The position numbers were made by a program, and so were the translations under genes. This document shows positions 20,961 through 31,023 of a stretch of 64,000 nt of DNA, piece by piece. Location: positions 1 through 64,000 of the forward strand of contig CAUYUJ010004760.1 in the NCBI GenBank assembly GCA_963575745.1. Direction: 5' to 3'. Source of the DNA: Prorocentrum cordatum. Lineage: Eukaryota; Sar; Dinophyceae; Prorocentrales; Prorocentraceae. The notes below the pieces were generated by a model, which was given only the letters and a program-made list of their open reading frames with translations, was not told the DNA's origin and did not search any database. Position 1 is the stretch's first letter; every line of letters starts with the position of its first letter.

Positions 20961-22128
20961 ACCAAGTTTCTTAGACGGGGTGATTTCGCAATTCGCTCGC
21001 GCTCCCTGCGCTGAGTGCGCGTTCAGACCAGCGCCATCGGCTGGCGACCAGGCGTCGCCCCACGCAGCTGCCGCCTCGCTTTGGAGCGCTTGCCCAAGGC
21101 GCGCCTGCGCCAGCAGGTCCCTGGAAGCCGCCAGGAAAGTCTCGGCGCCAACTGCGGCGGCGATCCCGGAAGCCGCTGCTGCCGCGGGCGCCCCCGCCGC
21201 AGCGTCGCCCTGCCAGTGGCCGGCCCAGATCTGCGCGAAGAGGTCGCGCGCGGGCGCGCGGGGCCGGGCGCGCATGCGCAACGCCCATCTCCGCGGAGAC
21301 CTTCCGCAAGCCCAGGCCGCCTGACGACGACGCGCAGGAATCCTGGTCTCGCTGCCCGTCGGTCCAGCGGTGCCCAACAGCCGCCGCGGCTGACTCGAGC
21401 GCTCGATCGTCGTGGGCGCGCGCGGCTGCCCCCGGGTGCTTGGCAGGCGAGGTGCGCGCGAGGTAGAACATCCTGCCTGCGTTGGCGGAGTGGGCCAGCA
21501 AAAAGTGGGTCACCCGCGGGTACTCGAGCTCTGCCAAGAACTGGACCACCCCGTTTTGCTTCTCTACATGCCTCGCGCAGAAGCCTTGCAACAAGCGTCG
21601 TCGACCGGAGACTCTAGCACCTCGCACTTGCCCGCGCGCAGGGGGCTGCACCCAATGGCGACGAACGGGGCGAAGTCCACAGCGCTGGTCTGGACTGCCG
21701 CGGGGACCACCTGCAGAGTCGAGAAGCGCAGCCCCGTTGCTGGCATGACCGTCTGCAAGTGGCGCGACCTCTGAGCACCTCACCTGGCGGTCCTGCAAGC
21801 AAGCCGTCGTCCGCGAAACCTGGCGCCGTGTCCATGGCGACGGGCGGGCCTAGCACCGGCAGCCGCACCGCAGCGCCCTCAAGCACGGGCGCCAAGCCCA
21901 GTGTCTCATGCAGCATCCTGTGGACGACCGCGTGGCATGCCCCGATGAGTGGGCAAACCTGCTGTCTTCCTGCTACGTTCTGGATGGTCCTACCTGTAGG
22001 AGGCCAATGTGTGCGCGTCTGCGGGGTAGACCAACGTGAACCACCGAGCCAGGCCAGGAGCGACCTCCCGCATCCTGATAAGGAAAATGTGCCTGTCGAC
22101 CTCGTTGTGGGCATCGGCCTAGAGATAA

Positions 22129-22461
22129 TTTTTTTATTCCGGCCGGTAACGCTCGTTACCCGGGGGGGGGGGGGGGTCGTGCCCCCCGGGTAACGGTAAC
22201 GCTTGGGCTGGGCGGGGTATGGCGAAGCAGGGGCGCTCTGCGATCGCCATAGTATGCGCGCGAGCAGCACTCTCTGCCTGAGAGCACCACAGTGGCTTGC
22301 GATTCGAGTACAAGCGCAAAGCCCGCCGCGTGGTCCCGGCACCACGCCCGCGCCCGCGCGCGCGACGACGATGATCGACGAGCGACGAGCGACGAGGTCG
22401 ACGACGACGACGACGACGTTTGCCGCCTGTTTCGGCCTCCGGAGGCCGTTTTCGGGCGCCG

Positions 22462-22519
<58 letters not shown>

Positions 22520-22754
22520 TTCGAGTACAAGCGCAAAGCCCGCAAGCACCAGCATCGCGCATGCGAGCGCCGCAATGGCCTGCGAGCGCCCACAGTGCGC
22601 CTGCGACCACCACACCACAGTGCGCATGCCTTCGGGCACCAGCATGTTGGAGGGGAAGACCGAGACCCCCCCCGCGTACGAGCGTTACCGTTACGGGGGG
22701 GGGGGGGGGGGAGAGGCCCGGGTAACGAGCGTTACCCCCCAGAGGATAAAAAAA
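22129..22754. mobile_element. ~626-bp terminal-inverted-repeat element inserted in the LINE
   Basis: Left end TTTTTTTATTCC, GGTAACGCTCGTTACCCGGG, a poly-G run and GTAACGGTAACGCT. The right end, inverted, gives TTTTTTTATCC, GGGTAACGCTCGTTACCCGG, a poly-C run and CGTAACGGTAACGCTCG. The inverted repeats are therefore about 75 bp each. Inside are a direct repeat of GATTCGAGTACAAGCGCAAA (about 22310 and 22519) and two GAC/CGA runs (22399-22420, 22463-22519). No transposase is encoded, so it is a non-autonomous element. It splits the reverse transcriptase between LQLAVGV and DAHNEVD. I could not make out a target-site duplication. Confidence 0.75.
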
Positions 22755-23074
22755 CAATCTCCTACGCCCACTGCGAGCTGGAGTGGAACAAAGTGCGCCC
22801 GGACGGTGTCCAAATCTGTGGCAAAGAGCGCCCTCTCGACAAGTATGCGGGTGGCGTCCCCAAAGCTAACGGGTCTGGCGTCCTCGCTGCCGCCCGTCGC
22901 AACCTTCTGGAGAGCCGTGCCCCGCGCGCCCCCAATGCGCGGCACAATTGCTTCGGCGCGCGGCCGTCGGCGAGCAAGCTGCAGATGCTCGCGAGGATGG
23001 CGCTGCCCACTTTGTCGCCCTTGTCCCCGGCCACCTGCTTCCGAGCAAGTCGGGTCGGTGGTAAAACAGGGCTA

Positions 23075-23206
23075 GGATCGGGATAAATCGCTCCAGAACG
23101 TTCCGGAGCGCTCTCAGAGCGTTCCGGAACGCTCTGGAGCGGCCGCGGCGCCCAATACATCCTCCAAACCCGCCGATTCTCAGAGATTTCGAGTTATCCC
23201 GATCCG
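23075..23206. mobile_element. 132-bp palindromic element with 12-bp terminal inverted repeats
   Basis: Ends GGATCGGGATAA and TTATCCCGATCC are perfect inverted repeats. The interior is dominated by nested inverted words (CCAGAACGTTCCGGAGCG, CAGAGCGTTCCGGAACGCTC). It interrupts the LINE between VATSNDAKIG and the ILASICSLLADG segment. A related sequence lies at 61563-61660. Confidence 0.7.
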
Positions 23207-23430
23207 ATTTTGTCCCGATCTTCGCATCGTTTGAGGTGGCCACCAGGGCCGGGCGCCGCGCCTTTGCCAAAGCTCCGGACGGCAACGCCCCCCACTCTTC
23301 AGTGGGCTCCCTGGCGGGCGGCGCCGGCGGCCTCTGCAGAACGCGCTGGTGAGCAGGAGCGGCAGGGAACTTAGACCACATCGTGGCCTCGGTCGCCGCG
23401 GTGTCGGTGGCGAGCCCTTTCCTTAACGGG

Positions 23431-23591
23431 CGAAGAACGGTATAAAATAAACTTTTTCGCCGTCGGGGGCACCTGCCCCAGGGCGGCTGGAAAGTTTATA
23501 CACTTACGGTGGCACCGTAGGGGTATAAACTTTCCAGGCCCAGGGGCAGGTGTCCCCGACGACAAAAAAGTTGATTTTATACCGTTCTTCG
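23431..23591. mobile_element. 161-bp near-perfect foldback (MITE-like) element
   Basis: Left arm CGAAGAACGGTATAAAAT...CTGGAAAGTTTATAC; the right arm is its reverse complement with few mismatches, meeting at ACGGTGGCACCGT. The ~75-bp arms would form a long hairpin. It sits between SRKSASE and PLRKGLATDTAATEA of the LINE protein, so it is a younger insertion. Confidence 0.82.
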
Positions 23592-24449
23592 CTCGCTGAT
23601 TTCCTGGATGCGTGCCTCACCGACTTCCCTGGGAGCTCCCGCCGGGCCATGTCCACCATTTCCCGCCGTCTGCTCTCCAGTTGGGCTTCATCGCCGCCGC
23701 TGGAGTGCCCGCCTCGAGACCTGGAGCTGCTAGCGAGGCGCCGCTCAGTGAGGCGCCCCACTTCGCCCCACAAAACCCGGCGCTCGCCCGCGGCCCACCG
23801 ATCGACCATGTTCGCCACGATGTTCCTGTTCCGTTTCTGATTGGCCTGTCCTCCATGGGGCGCTGGCGCAACCTTCTCGGACATCAGCCACTCGACCCAC
23901 ACTCGAAGTGCCTCTGCGTGCTGCGGGGTGTCCTGAGGAGCGCCTTACACGTCCCATGCGTCTACGCGAGAGTGCGTCAGTCAGCACGTTCGCCCCGCAA
24001 CTGTTGAACTCCCGCTCCACCATGGACCAGAGACCTGCCCCGATGACCTCGCGCGTGGGGATCGGCGCGCTCATGATCTCCTTCAGGGTCGGCAGGTGAT
24101 CGTCCGCACCCTCCTGCACAGCTGCCCGAGGAGGCGCCGCGGCGGAAGTCAGCTCGCTGGCCAAGCAATTCCTACTGATACCTTGGTTGCATCGGGTGCA
24201 CGATCGATCTCCCGCGCACCTGGCAAGAAACCAAGCCCCGCTCCTCCATCCAGCGCTGCGGTGGCATGCCGGGGAGCTGACCCAGAAGATGAGCATCCAC
24301 GTGAACTCGCACCCCCTTGGTGGACCAGAAAACAAACGACACCACCCCACCTACGGCCCCACGGGGTTCCGCGTCTACGTGGAGATCTGGCGTGGGCTTT
24401 GACGTGGTATAGGCTACGGCGCCCGATGGGCAGTAACGCAGCATGGAGG

Positions 24450-25080
24450 GCCATAGGTGGGGCGCTATCAGTATCAGTTATGTGTTGGTCGAATTGAAAC
24501 CGTCGCCACGGTGGTCTTCTTCCACCTGCGGCCGCTACAGTCGGGGCCTTGACCTAAGGAACCCTAAATAAGGAACGAGGCCCCTTTTTTCCATAAGCTA
24601 AACTTCGATTTCCTATCGAAGACATAAGGAAAACCTGAGGCAAGCTGTGAAGCACTTAAGGAACGCGGAGCCCCTCCCCAACCAAAAGGGTTTCTTCTTC
24701 AGGGCCCCGACTGTACGCAGCCACCCACCGGGCAGAAGTGCTGCACCACGGGTGGGAGAGGTGGTGGGGCGGCCGCCTCACCCAGAGCAGCCTCGGCCTC
24801 ATCCATGTATGTTCACGGCTCTTGGGTTAAGGATGGGCCTAGCCAGGGAGCAGTGGACATGTACAGATTTCGTTGTCCGATCATGGGCAGGTCGACTGAG
24901 AGGGCTTGCGCGCACTGCTGTATCTCCTCGACCCCCTAGGTCTGCGGCCCCTGCCGTCGTGCCGCTCCGGAGTTCCCTCCACTGAAGCTCTACGCCTGCA
25001 GACGCATCGTATCCGCGACGCCAGGCATCCAGGAAGCACATTGGACTCCATGATGCTGACTTGACAGGGGACTGCTAGCG
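24450..25080. other. No gene seen
   Basis: Region upstream of the decayed LINE. It contains AAGGAA/TAAGG words at 24550-24665 and nothing with coding character. Confidence 0.4.
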
Positions 25081-25104
25081 AAGAGGTGACTGGGAGTTCA
25101 ATCT

Positions 25105-25232
25105 ACCAGCACCCTCCTCCTCCTCCTCCTCCTCCTCCTCCTCCTCCTCTTCTCCCCCTCCTCCTCCTCCTCCTCCTCCTCCTCCTCCTCCTCCTCCTCC
25201 TCCCCCTCCACCTCCCCCTCTTCCCAACCTCC

Positions 25233-25268
<36 letters not shown>

Positions 25269-26080
25269 CCCTCCCTGTACTCTGTCTCACCCTTCTCCTC
25301 ATCCTCCTCCTCTTCTTCTTCGTATTATTATTATTATTATTAGTATTATTGTCATTTTTATTATTATTATAATTATTATCAATATTACTATTATGATTAT
25401 TATTACAATTATTATTATTATTATGATTATTATTACGATTCGTAGTATTATTGTTTTTCTTATTATTATGATTTGTATTTGCACTAATGTTATTATTATT
25501 ATGCTTCTCGTATTATTATTTTTACTATCATGTATACTTGTTGTTATTATTATTACTACTATCTGTATTATTGCTATTCTTGTGTATTATATATGTATGA
25601 TTATTTATCCTCCTCCTGCTCCTCCTGCCCCTCCTCCTCTTCCTCCTTTTCCTGCTCTTCTTCCTCCTCCATTTCCTCCTCTTCCTCCTCCTCCTCCTCC
25701 TCCTCCTCCTCCTCCTCCTCCTCCTCCTCCTCCCCCTCTTGCCAGCCTCCTCGTCCTCTTCCTCCTCCTCCTTCTCTCCCTCCCCGTACTCTGTCTCACC
25801 CTTTTCCTCTTGCTCCTCCACTTTCTCCTCCTCATGTTATTGTTATTCTTCTTCTTCTTCATGTTATGCTTCGTCTTTCTCTTATTGTTATTATTATTAT
25901 TATTATTATTTTTCTTGTTCTTGTTCCTATGCTTATTATTATTATTATTCGTCCTCTTCCTCCTCCTCCTCCTCCTCCTCCTCCTCCTCCTCTCCTCCCC
26001 CTCCTCTTTTTCCTCCTTTTCCTCCTCCTCCCCCTCCTCTTCCTCCTCTTCCCCCTCCTCCTCCCCCTCCCTCCCTGGGC
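25105..26080 (+). repeat. CCT microsatellites flanking an ATT-rich microsatellite
   Basis: CCT tract at 25110-25315, then about 280 bp of ATT/ATG/ACT trinucleotides (25321-25600), CCT again (25605-25735), CTT and TTA patches (25845-25950), then CCT to 26080. Two near-duplicate modules share TCTCCCTCCCTGTACTCTGT or TCTCCCTCCCCGTACTCTGT plus CTCACCCTT (25265-25300 and 25775-25805), so the block arose partly by segmental duplication. Confidence 0.85.
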
Positions 26081-26529
26081 GCCCCCAAGCGGGGCCAAAG
26101 TAAATGGGGATCGGAGTATCGCATTGCATCGCCGATGCACCGGCGATGTCGGGACGGGGATAATCGGGCACCGGTTCGCGCCGCACCTTCGACGCGGCCT
26201 GGTCATCGGGAGGCCTGGGCCCCCTCCCTTTCACTCTTCTGTAGCTCCTGGGCGCAAGGGGTGGTGGACCACAAAGGTGTGTCCCATCAACCGCACTTCG
26301 CCGGCAGATCGGCACGCGCCAAACTGCCACACTGCCTAACAGCACAAACTGTCTAAAACCGACGTCGGCTGGTGTTGGGCAAACGACCTTTGCCCCTCGT
26401 ATCCCAATGGGCAATGCGCGTGCGGCGACACCGACAGCGAATCCTGTTGTGCAAAATCGGCTGGAAATGCTGCTGGGTTCCGTCCCCGTACCCCCGTACT
26501 CTCCGTCTCCGTCTCAAACTCACTGAGTA

Positions 26530-26615
26530 GCCCTCTCTAGGAGGAGGAGGAGGAGGGGGAGGAGGAGGAGGAGAAGGAAGAGGAGGAGGACGAGGAGGAG
26601 GAGGGTCATGACCTC
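26530..26615 (+). repeat. GGA microsatellite
   Basis: GGA/GAG run between the CCT block and the AGQPA block. 26085-26530 shows no gene. Confidence 0.85.
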
Positions 26616-26658
26616 TGCGCGTGTTTTACGATCGCACATGCATCCACGGGCTCGGAGT

Positions 26659-27436
26659 TCAGCGCAAGCTGTTCGCAGATCCTAAGAGCACGAGGGTGAT
26701 AGCGATGATGTGAGCAGTATTTACCTCCAGCGGCCCACGTGGCAAACGCGCCGGGTCCGCTGCCTTCCCTGGCGTTCGCGGCCGGCGCCTGGGAAACCTC
26801 AGATGTCGGCCTGTCCATGCAAGCGAGCGTTGCCGCGGCGCTCGCCTGCTCCCGCCACTCACTCTCGAGCGTAGGGGTGTCCACATGGCCGCCTGGCTCG
26901 GGTCCGTGTCCGGGCTGTAGGCCGCGGAACTACCTGGTGAGATCGGCGACGCACTGCTCGATATATAGATATCATATCTCTTGACAGCGCCTCTCGCTGC
27001 AGGTTGCCCCGCGGTAGCAGGCTGCCCCGCGCGGACCTTAGGTAGCATCCATTTGCCGCCTTCGTCGTAGAGGGCCTGGTGCACCTTCGCCTGCAGGGCC
27101 CTCGCGGCGAAGTCCTGGTCCAGAACCGTAGGCTTGGTGCCCCATGCGGTGTTCCTGTTCCACCAGGTGGTCAAAGTGTTGTCCACCGTGGCCTTGATCG
27201 CGAATGGGGTTGTCTCCACATTGATGCTGCGGCTAATGCCCCTCGCGTTCTGTTCCAACGTGAACGCGTGGGCATCCACGGGAGCAAATCACCCCGCGCC
27301 GCTTGAAGCAGGCTGCCCCGCAATAGGTTCCGTATCTACGGTTTCCTCGATGACGTTCCGCACGGGTGCCCCCGCGCATCCAGGCTTGGCCGTGATGGTG
27401 CATGCCGTGGATCCATCGGCCTCTGTCGCCACGTAA
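26659..27436 (-). pseudogene. AGQPA-block fragment 1
   Basis: Minus-strand pieces read EHYVATEADGSTACTITAKP, then ETVDTEPIAGQPASS (27436-27305), a stop, then VDAHAFTLEQNARGISRSIN, VETTPFAIKATVDNTLTTWW and a doubled motif RAGQPATAGQPAARG (27279-26985). The text has normal complexity and codon character, so it was once coding. In-frame stops and frame changes argue for decay or undetected introns. Two AGQPA 14-mers lie at 26999-27033 and one at 27308-27321. No domain recognised. Confidence 0.45.
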
Positions 27437-27609
27437 TGCTCGTCGACCTTGATCGCTCGGTGTCCGAATGGTGTTTTTTTTTACTGGGTCAATGACCCCA
27501 GCGGCTGTGCGTATCCGTGTCTGGGATGACTTTCTTTTCGTTGCCGTTCTCAAGGATCCGGATGGCACGCATGTCTGCCAGACCCCTCAGGCCCAGGATT
27601 GCAAGCAAG

Positions 27610-28660
27610 TTATCGCTGGACCCTTCGGCCACGTTGGCTGACTAGCGCCCAGCTTGCGATGGCAGGTTGCCCCGCAGGATTGCCCCTACATGCGCAGGCA
27701 ATCTTGCAATGGCCCGACGTCCTGCACACTGCAGCTCCACCGCCCACTCCGTTCACGTACAATGGTCCACTCAGGTTAAATCTCCTTGCGCCGTGACCGC
27801 GGGCGCGCGAGACCCGCTCGAATGTCCGAGCAGCTGTGAAACCACTGATGCTTATGTTGTTTCCAACAATGTCCAGCAATAGAATCAAAGCCCCATCGAT
27901 CATGGCCCCGCAGTTCGCTGCTAGGGCTAACTCATGACGGCCACCCAATGGGCCCTGGACGGTGGCCATTGTTGCACCGCACGTGCACGTGAGGCGCCTT
28001 TGGTACAGTGCCCACTCGTTCCTCCTCACGGATGTGAATGCACTCGTGAATGTTCGGTTTTCCTCCTCTGTGACTGAATACTGCTGGGAAATCGAATCGG
28101 AAATGGTATTCACCACAAGTAGGATACTGCTGTATCAGTGGGAGATTATCAAAGGTGTCGTCGTCGGCGCGTACTGCGTGCTGGCCGTCGGCGTTGACCA
28201 TCAATGCCGTCTGCAGCACGTCGCTGTCGGACATGGCGCTGGCGCCACCGCGCGCGCTGACTGGGCTGTCACCTCGGCGCGGGCGTAGCGGGTGACCCCG
28301 CATTCTGCCGCGTGGCGCGTCAGCTCTTCCCACGCGCCTGATCCGTGCTCCGTTGGCGGGCAACCCCGCAGGTGCAGATGCAGCAGGTGCTCCCGCAGGG
28401 GCAGCTGGCTCAGCTATCAGCGGCATCTGCGTGTCTGCAGTTGGCATCGTCGCTGCTGGTTCTGGCCATGTGCATGGCGGTGGCAACGGCGCATCGCGCG
28501 CAGCAGGAGGCCCCGCAGGTGCCGCAAGTGCCCCCGCTGGCGCTGTGGACCCGGCCGCGGCGGCCGTAATCCTATGCATTTCTTCACGGAGGTCCCTGAG
28601 TTCGTCTGCCCCATCGGAGTATCTCCTCGCGTCGGTTCTCGGCGTCCTGCCTGCCCGCAA
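27610..28660 (-). pseudogene. AGQPA-block fragment 2
   Basis: An upstream frame (28660-28090) has an Ala/Pro-rich linker with PAGAPAA and PAGLPAN repeats, then MSDSDVLQTALMVNADGQHA and FDNLPLIQQYPTCGEYHFRF. A frame change near 28110 leads to SQQYSVTEEENRTFTSAFTS, VRRNEWALYQRRLTCTCGAT and VGNNISISGFTAARTF (to about 27800), ending near a GNPAGQPA motif at 27661. It looks like one protein interrupted by a frameshift. Function unknown. Confidence 0.45.
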
Positions 28661-28718
28661 GGGCGCGGCGAAACTCGGCTGCGATCAGTCCCGCGCCTCA
28701 GCGCACTGCGAGCGGAGC

Positions 28719-29421
28719 CTATAGGGGCACCTTAATCTGTCGGTCGACATGTGACTGGGCCATTCTGGCCCAACGGACTGCGTGAAATGCGTGGTCAACT
28801 TTGCGCCCCCATGCCTGGCCACGGTACTCGCACTCCCCAAGGCAGATCAAACATTTCGTGAAATCGCCGTCGTTGACCATCGGCGGCACGGCCGATGGCC
28901 CCGTGCGCCTTTGCCGCTCGAAAATGACCTCGCCCACTGCGTGGCGGCCCGGCGGGGCTGCATGGGCCCACATGCACGGTGGCAGGTTGCCCCGCAGCCA
29001 CGAATCCCATAGCAGGTTGCCCCGCGCGACTCATCATGCGGCGCGCCTGCCGTGCCTGATTGCGCCGCTGGCGCACGTGCCGCGCTGAGAGGCTCGCCTT
29101 CTGCGACTCATGCATGGCCAACATTTCAGGCCGCAGCTCTCCCAGCGATGCAGGTAATGTCAGCTCTGGAACATGTGGAGTGACATCCTGGTCCATCGAG
29201 GGCGCCAAGGGACCGTCGTTTGGCACCTGGCCGAGGATGCCTGACTCGTACCCCGCGCCCCTCATGATCTGAGACCTGTAAATCGTCCGCTGTCGTCCTG
29301 ACGCAGGGGTGTTCGGGTTGACTCCCGACCCGGTCCACGCCTGTGGTCTGCGCATAATAGGCATGGAACATAGCCGAATCGATCGGTGGCGCCACTGGCC
29401 TGTTGGCTGCTGGCGGGTCAA
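28719..29421 (-). pseudogene. AGQPA-block fragment 3, with Cys-pair/His segment
   Basis: Upstream frame (29421-28960): IYRSQIMRGAGYESGILGQV, TPHVPELTLPASLGELRPEM, then RQRRNQARQARRMMS, RAGQPAM and AAGQPAT (14-mers at 29012-29025 and 28982-28995). After a frame change the text continues VNDGDFTKCLICLGECEYRG, QAWGRKVDHAFHAVRWARMA and ends at 28719. The CLIC pair with downstream DH/H residues could be a small zinc-binding or HNH-like site; this is a guess from spacing only. Confidence 0.42.
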
Positions 29422-30341
29422 AAATTGGGCGGCTGAAGAACGCCGGTATCTAGGTAAACATGCCAGATCGGCTGGTCCGGCGACGGATTTGCGTCGGGCA
29501 CGTACTCCTTGGCTGGAATCGAGTATGCGTTCGGCAGATCGACCCCATCACGCCTAATACTCTCCAATTGCGTCCCGCATGTGTCGATGCATCCGCTGCT
29601 GCTGTGCCAGCATGCTTTCGGCCCTTTGGGTCGTCTCCGTTGTGGGCTGCATGTCACCATGCTGGTCCATGATCACTGGCTACCACGTCGGCCCATGTGG
29701 TGGTGCTGCAGCACGTAGAGATGCGAAGGATGGTGGGGCCTGTAATGCCTGGTAGAGCTGGGGGCCCATCCGCATGCTCTGGAGTCTGGCCTGCAGGCTG
29801 CGGCACGCTGTGGCGTACCAAACGGTGTTGTAGGCCCGCTCGTAGGCGCAAATGCAGCAAGTTGCCCCGTGGGAGTTGGCAGCTGCTGTCCCTGTGTACG
29901 CCACGGATCTTTGGCGGAAGGCTCATCGTTTGGAGCTACACCACTGGAGGTGATACCTAACACGTCCGCGCTCTGGGCTTGAATCCAAGATCCATCAGAA
30001 CCATATGCAGGCATCCCCGCTGGATTCACCTCCTGCAACATGATCACCGTTGCATGATGTATCTTCGCTGCGGGTGAGTTTGGCATGGGTGCACGTATAT
30101 TGAAAGGTGTATCCGGAGTAACCCATCCCTTCCATGAGGAAAAGTCGTTGTGATGTTCGTACCAGGCGTACGGTACGGCTGTAAGCGTGTTACCAAGCCG
30201 TGCTTTGGTGTAAAGCCCATTGGCCCATATCTTCTCAACTCTATTATGCCTGCAGCTGTCCGCGTTGTCCTTAATACTGATGAAGGGCAAGGGAGCGCGC
30301 CGGGATGCGACTCCGCACCCCCGAAGGCATAATGAAATCAT
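29418..30341 (-). pseudogene. AGQPA-block fragment 4
   Basis: Reads PFISIKDNADSCRHNRVEKI, TAVPYAWYEHHNDFSSWKGW, VTPDTPFNIRAPMPNSPAAK, then a degenerate motif TGQLAAF (29854-29870), AYERAYNTVWYATACRSLQA in another frame, and finally LPNAYSIPAKEYVPDANPSP and DQPIWHVYLDTGVL (to 29418). It directly follows the Tpt1/KptA-like fragment and may be the C-terminal part of the same polypeptide. No domain recognised. Confidence 0.42.
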
Positions 30342-31023
30342 TAGCAGACCGCCACGCTGGAATGCCGTCGCGAATCGAATTCTTGAGGCTGATTAATATG
30401 GGCACCTCGGCGTCTGCACGTTGGCCCGACTGAGTACGCTGATCTCCAGGCACGCATGGGCATCCATGAATCATCTGTCTACCCGACATCCCCCTGGGTT
30501 TGTCTTCACCTCGGCATGACAGACCGATGTGCAATATGCTCGGCACGTGCCTCCATGGAGTCCCGTACATGAAGTAGCGTGGTGCTCCTTCCGCTGCCAG
30601 GTCCGCCACCTGCGTGCACAATGACTCTGGGCACCCAGTGCCTGGACTGCTATGCCCATTGCTGGGCCTCAGGCAATAAGTCGGGCAAGTTTCCCCGCGG
30701 AGACTGATTTTCTTCACCTGGAGTCGGTTCTTCTGCGTGCCAGCGCTGTGGTGAACCATCTCGCATATCTTCAGCACTGCTAGTGATTGGCATGCCCTAT
30801 GTTTGGACATGGGGGCCTGCTGAACGACGCCAAGGTTTTTTTGCATTATAATAGTCGCAACCCCCTGTTGACCAAGTGGCCAGCGAGTCGCTGCGACGCG
30901 CCCCGCCATCGAACTCGTCATGCGAGAGAACCGCATCTGTAAACCGATGCGATATACTGTCGTTATGAAAATGCTTGTGCCGGGTGGCTGTAGTGAGTCG
31001 TTCCGCGCAGCTGCGCTGCCCAT
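30271..31023 (-). CDS. Tpt1/KptA-like (RNA 2'-phosphotransferase fold) domain fragment
   Basis: A continuous 250-codon frame. Residues ~150-235 (about 30590-30300) read FMYGTPWRHVPSILHIGLS, then RGMSGRQMIHGCPC, then VPILISLKNSIRDGIPAWRS and ANDFIMPSG. The layout matches the KptA/Tpt1 family: an H-G-T followed by an I..GL helix, an S-x-R..IH segment, and a ...DGI.(F/Y).S.N..... block near the C terminus. Established role of that family: transfer of the 2'-phosphate left by tRNA ligation to NAD, releasing ADP-ribose cyclic phosphate. The first His is replaced by Tyr here, and the N-terminal RH region is not evident, so activity is doubtful. It sits in a repeat-like block with frameshifted neighbours, so it may belong to a mobile or multicopy element. 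The start is not fixed; no convincing ATG context. Confidence 0.5.
   Translation of the reverse strand: MGSAAARNDSLQPPGTSIFITTVYRIGLQMRFSRMTSSMAGRVAATRWPLGQQGVATIIMQKNLGVVQQAPMSKHRACQSLAVLKICEMVHHSAGTQKNRLQVKKISLRGETCPTYCLRPSNGHSSPGTGCPESLCTQVADLAAEGAPRYFMYGTPWRHVPSILHIGLSCRGEDKPRGMSGRQMIHGCPCVPGDQRTQSGQRADAEVPILISLKNSIRDGIPAWRSANDFIMPSGVRSRIPARSLALHQY

Larger units (their letters stand above)
20968..24444 (-). pseudogene. Decayed non-LTR retrotransposon (LINE) with reverse transcriptase
   Basis: Reading 5' to 3' on the minus strand. 24444-24172 has a Cys-containing segment with GQLPGMPPQRWMEERGLVSC. 23902-23592 has WAAGERRVLWGEVGRLTERR. After an insertion, 23430-23210 has GLATDTAATEATMWSKFPAA. 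After a second insertion come ILASICSLLADGRAPKQL and then DARPVSFGDATRILVERALF, VRAHFVPLQLAVGV, the N-terminal fingers and palm of a reverse transcriptase (to 22760). A third insertion follows. Then come DAHNEVDRHIFLIRM and APGLARWF (about 22115-22040), CPLIGACHAVVHRML (about 21960-21910) and the palm motif FADDGLLAG (about 21810), an F-A-D-D version of YxDD. Beyond that, in another frame, the thumb-like region reads LEYPRVTHFLLAHSANAGRM, then SSGGLGLRKVSAEM (to about 21280). Several frameshifts and the insertions make it nonfunctional. The chain of motifs in correct order is strong evidence for identity; the 3' limit is uncertain. Confidence 0.8.

Noticed and set aside
19473-21377. 634-codon minus-strand frame as one gene
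   Set aside because: Stops are rare at this GC content; part overlaps LINE sequence in the wrong frame and a GAT microsatellite encodes a Ser/His run inside it.
22119-22765. Target-site duplication of the 626-bp element
   Set aside because: Flanks AGAGATAA and CAATCTCC do not match as a direct repeat, so none is claimed.
24540-24665. Telomere-like CCCTAAA
   Set aside because: Only a single occurrence; no tandem array.
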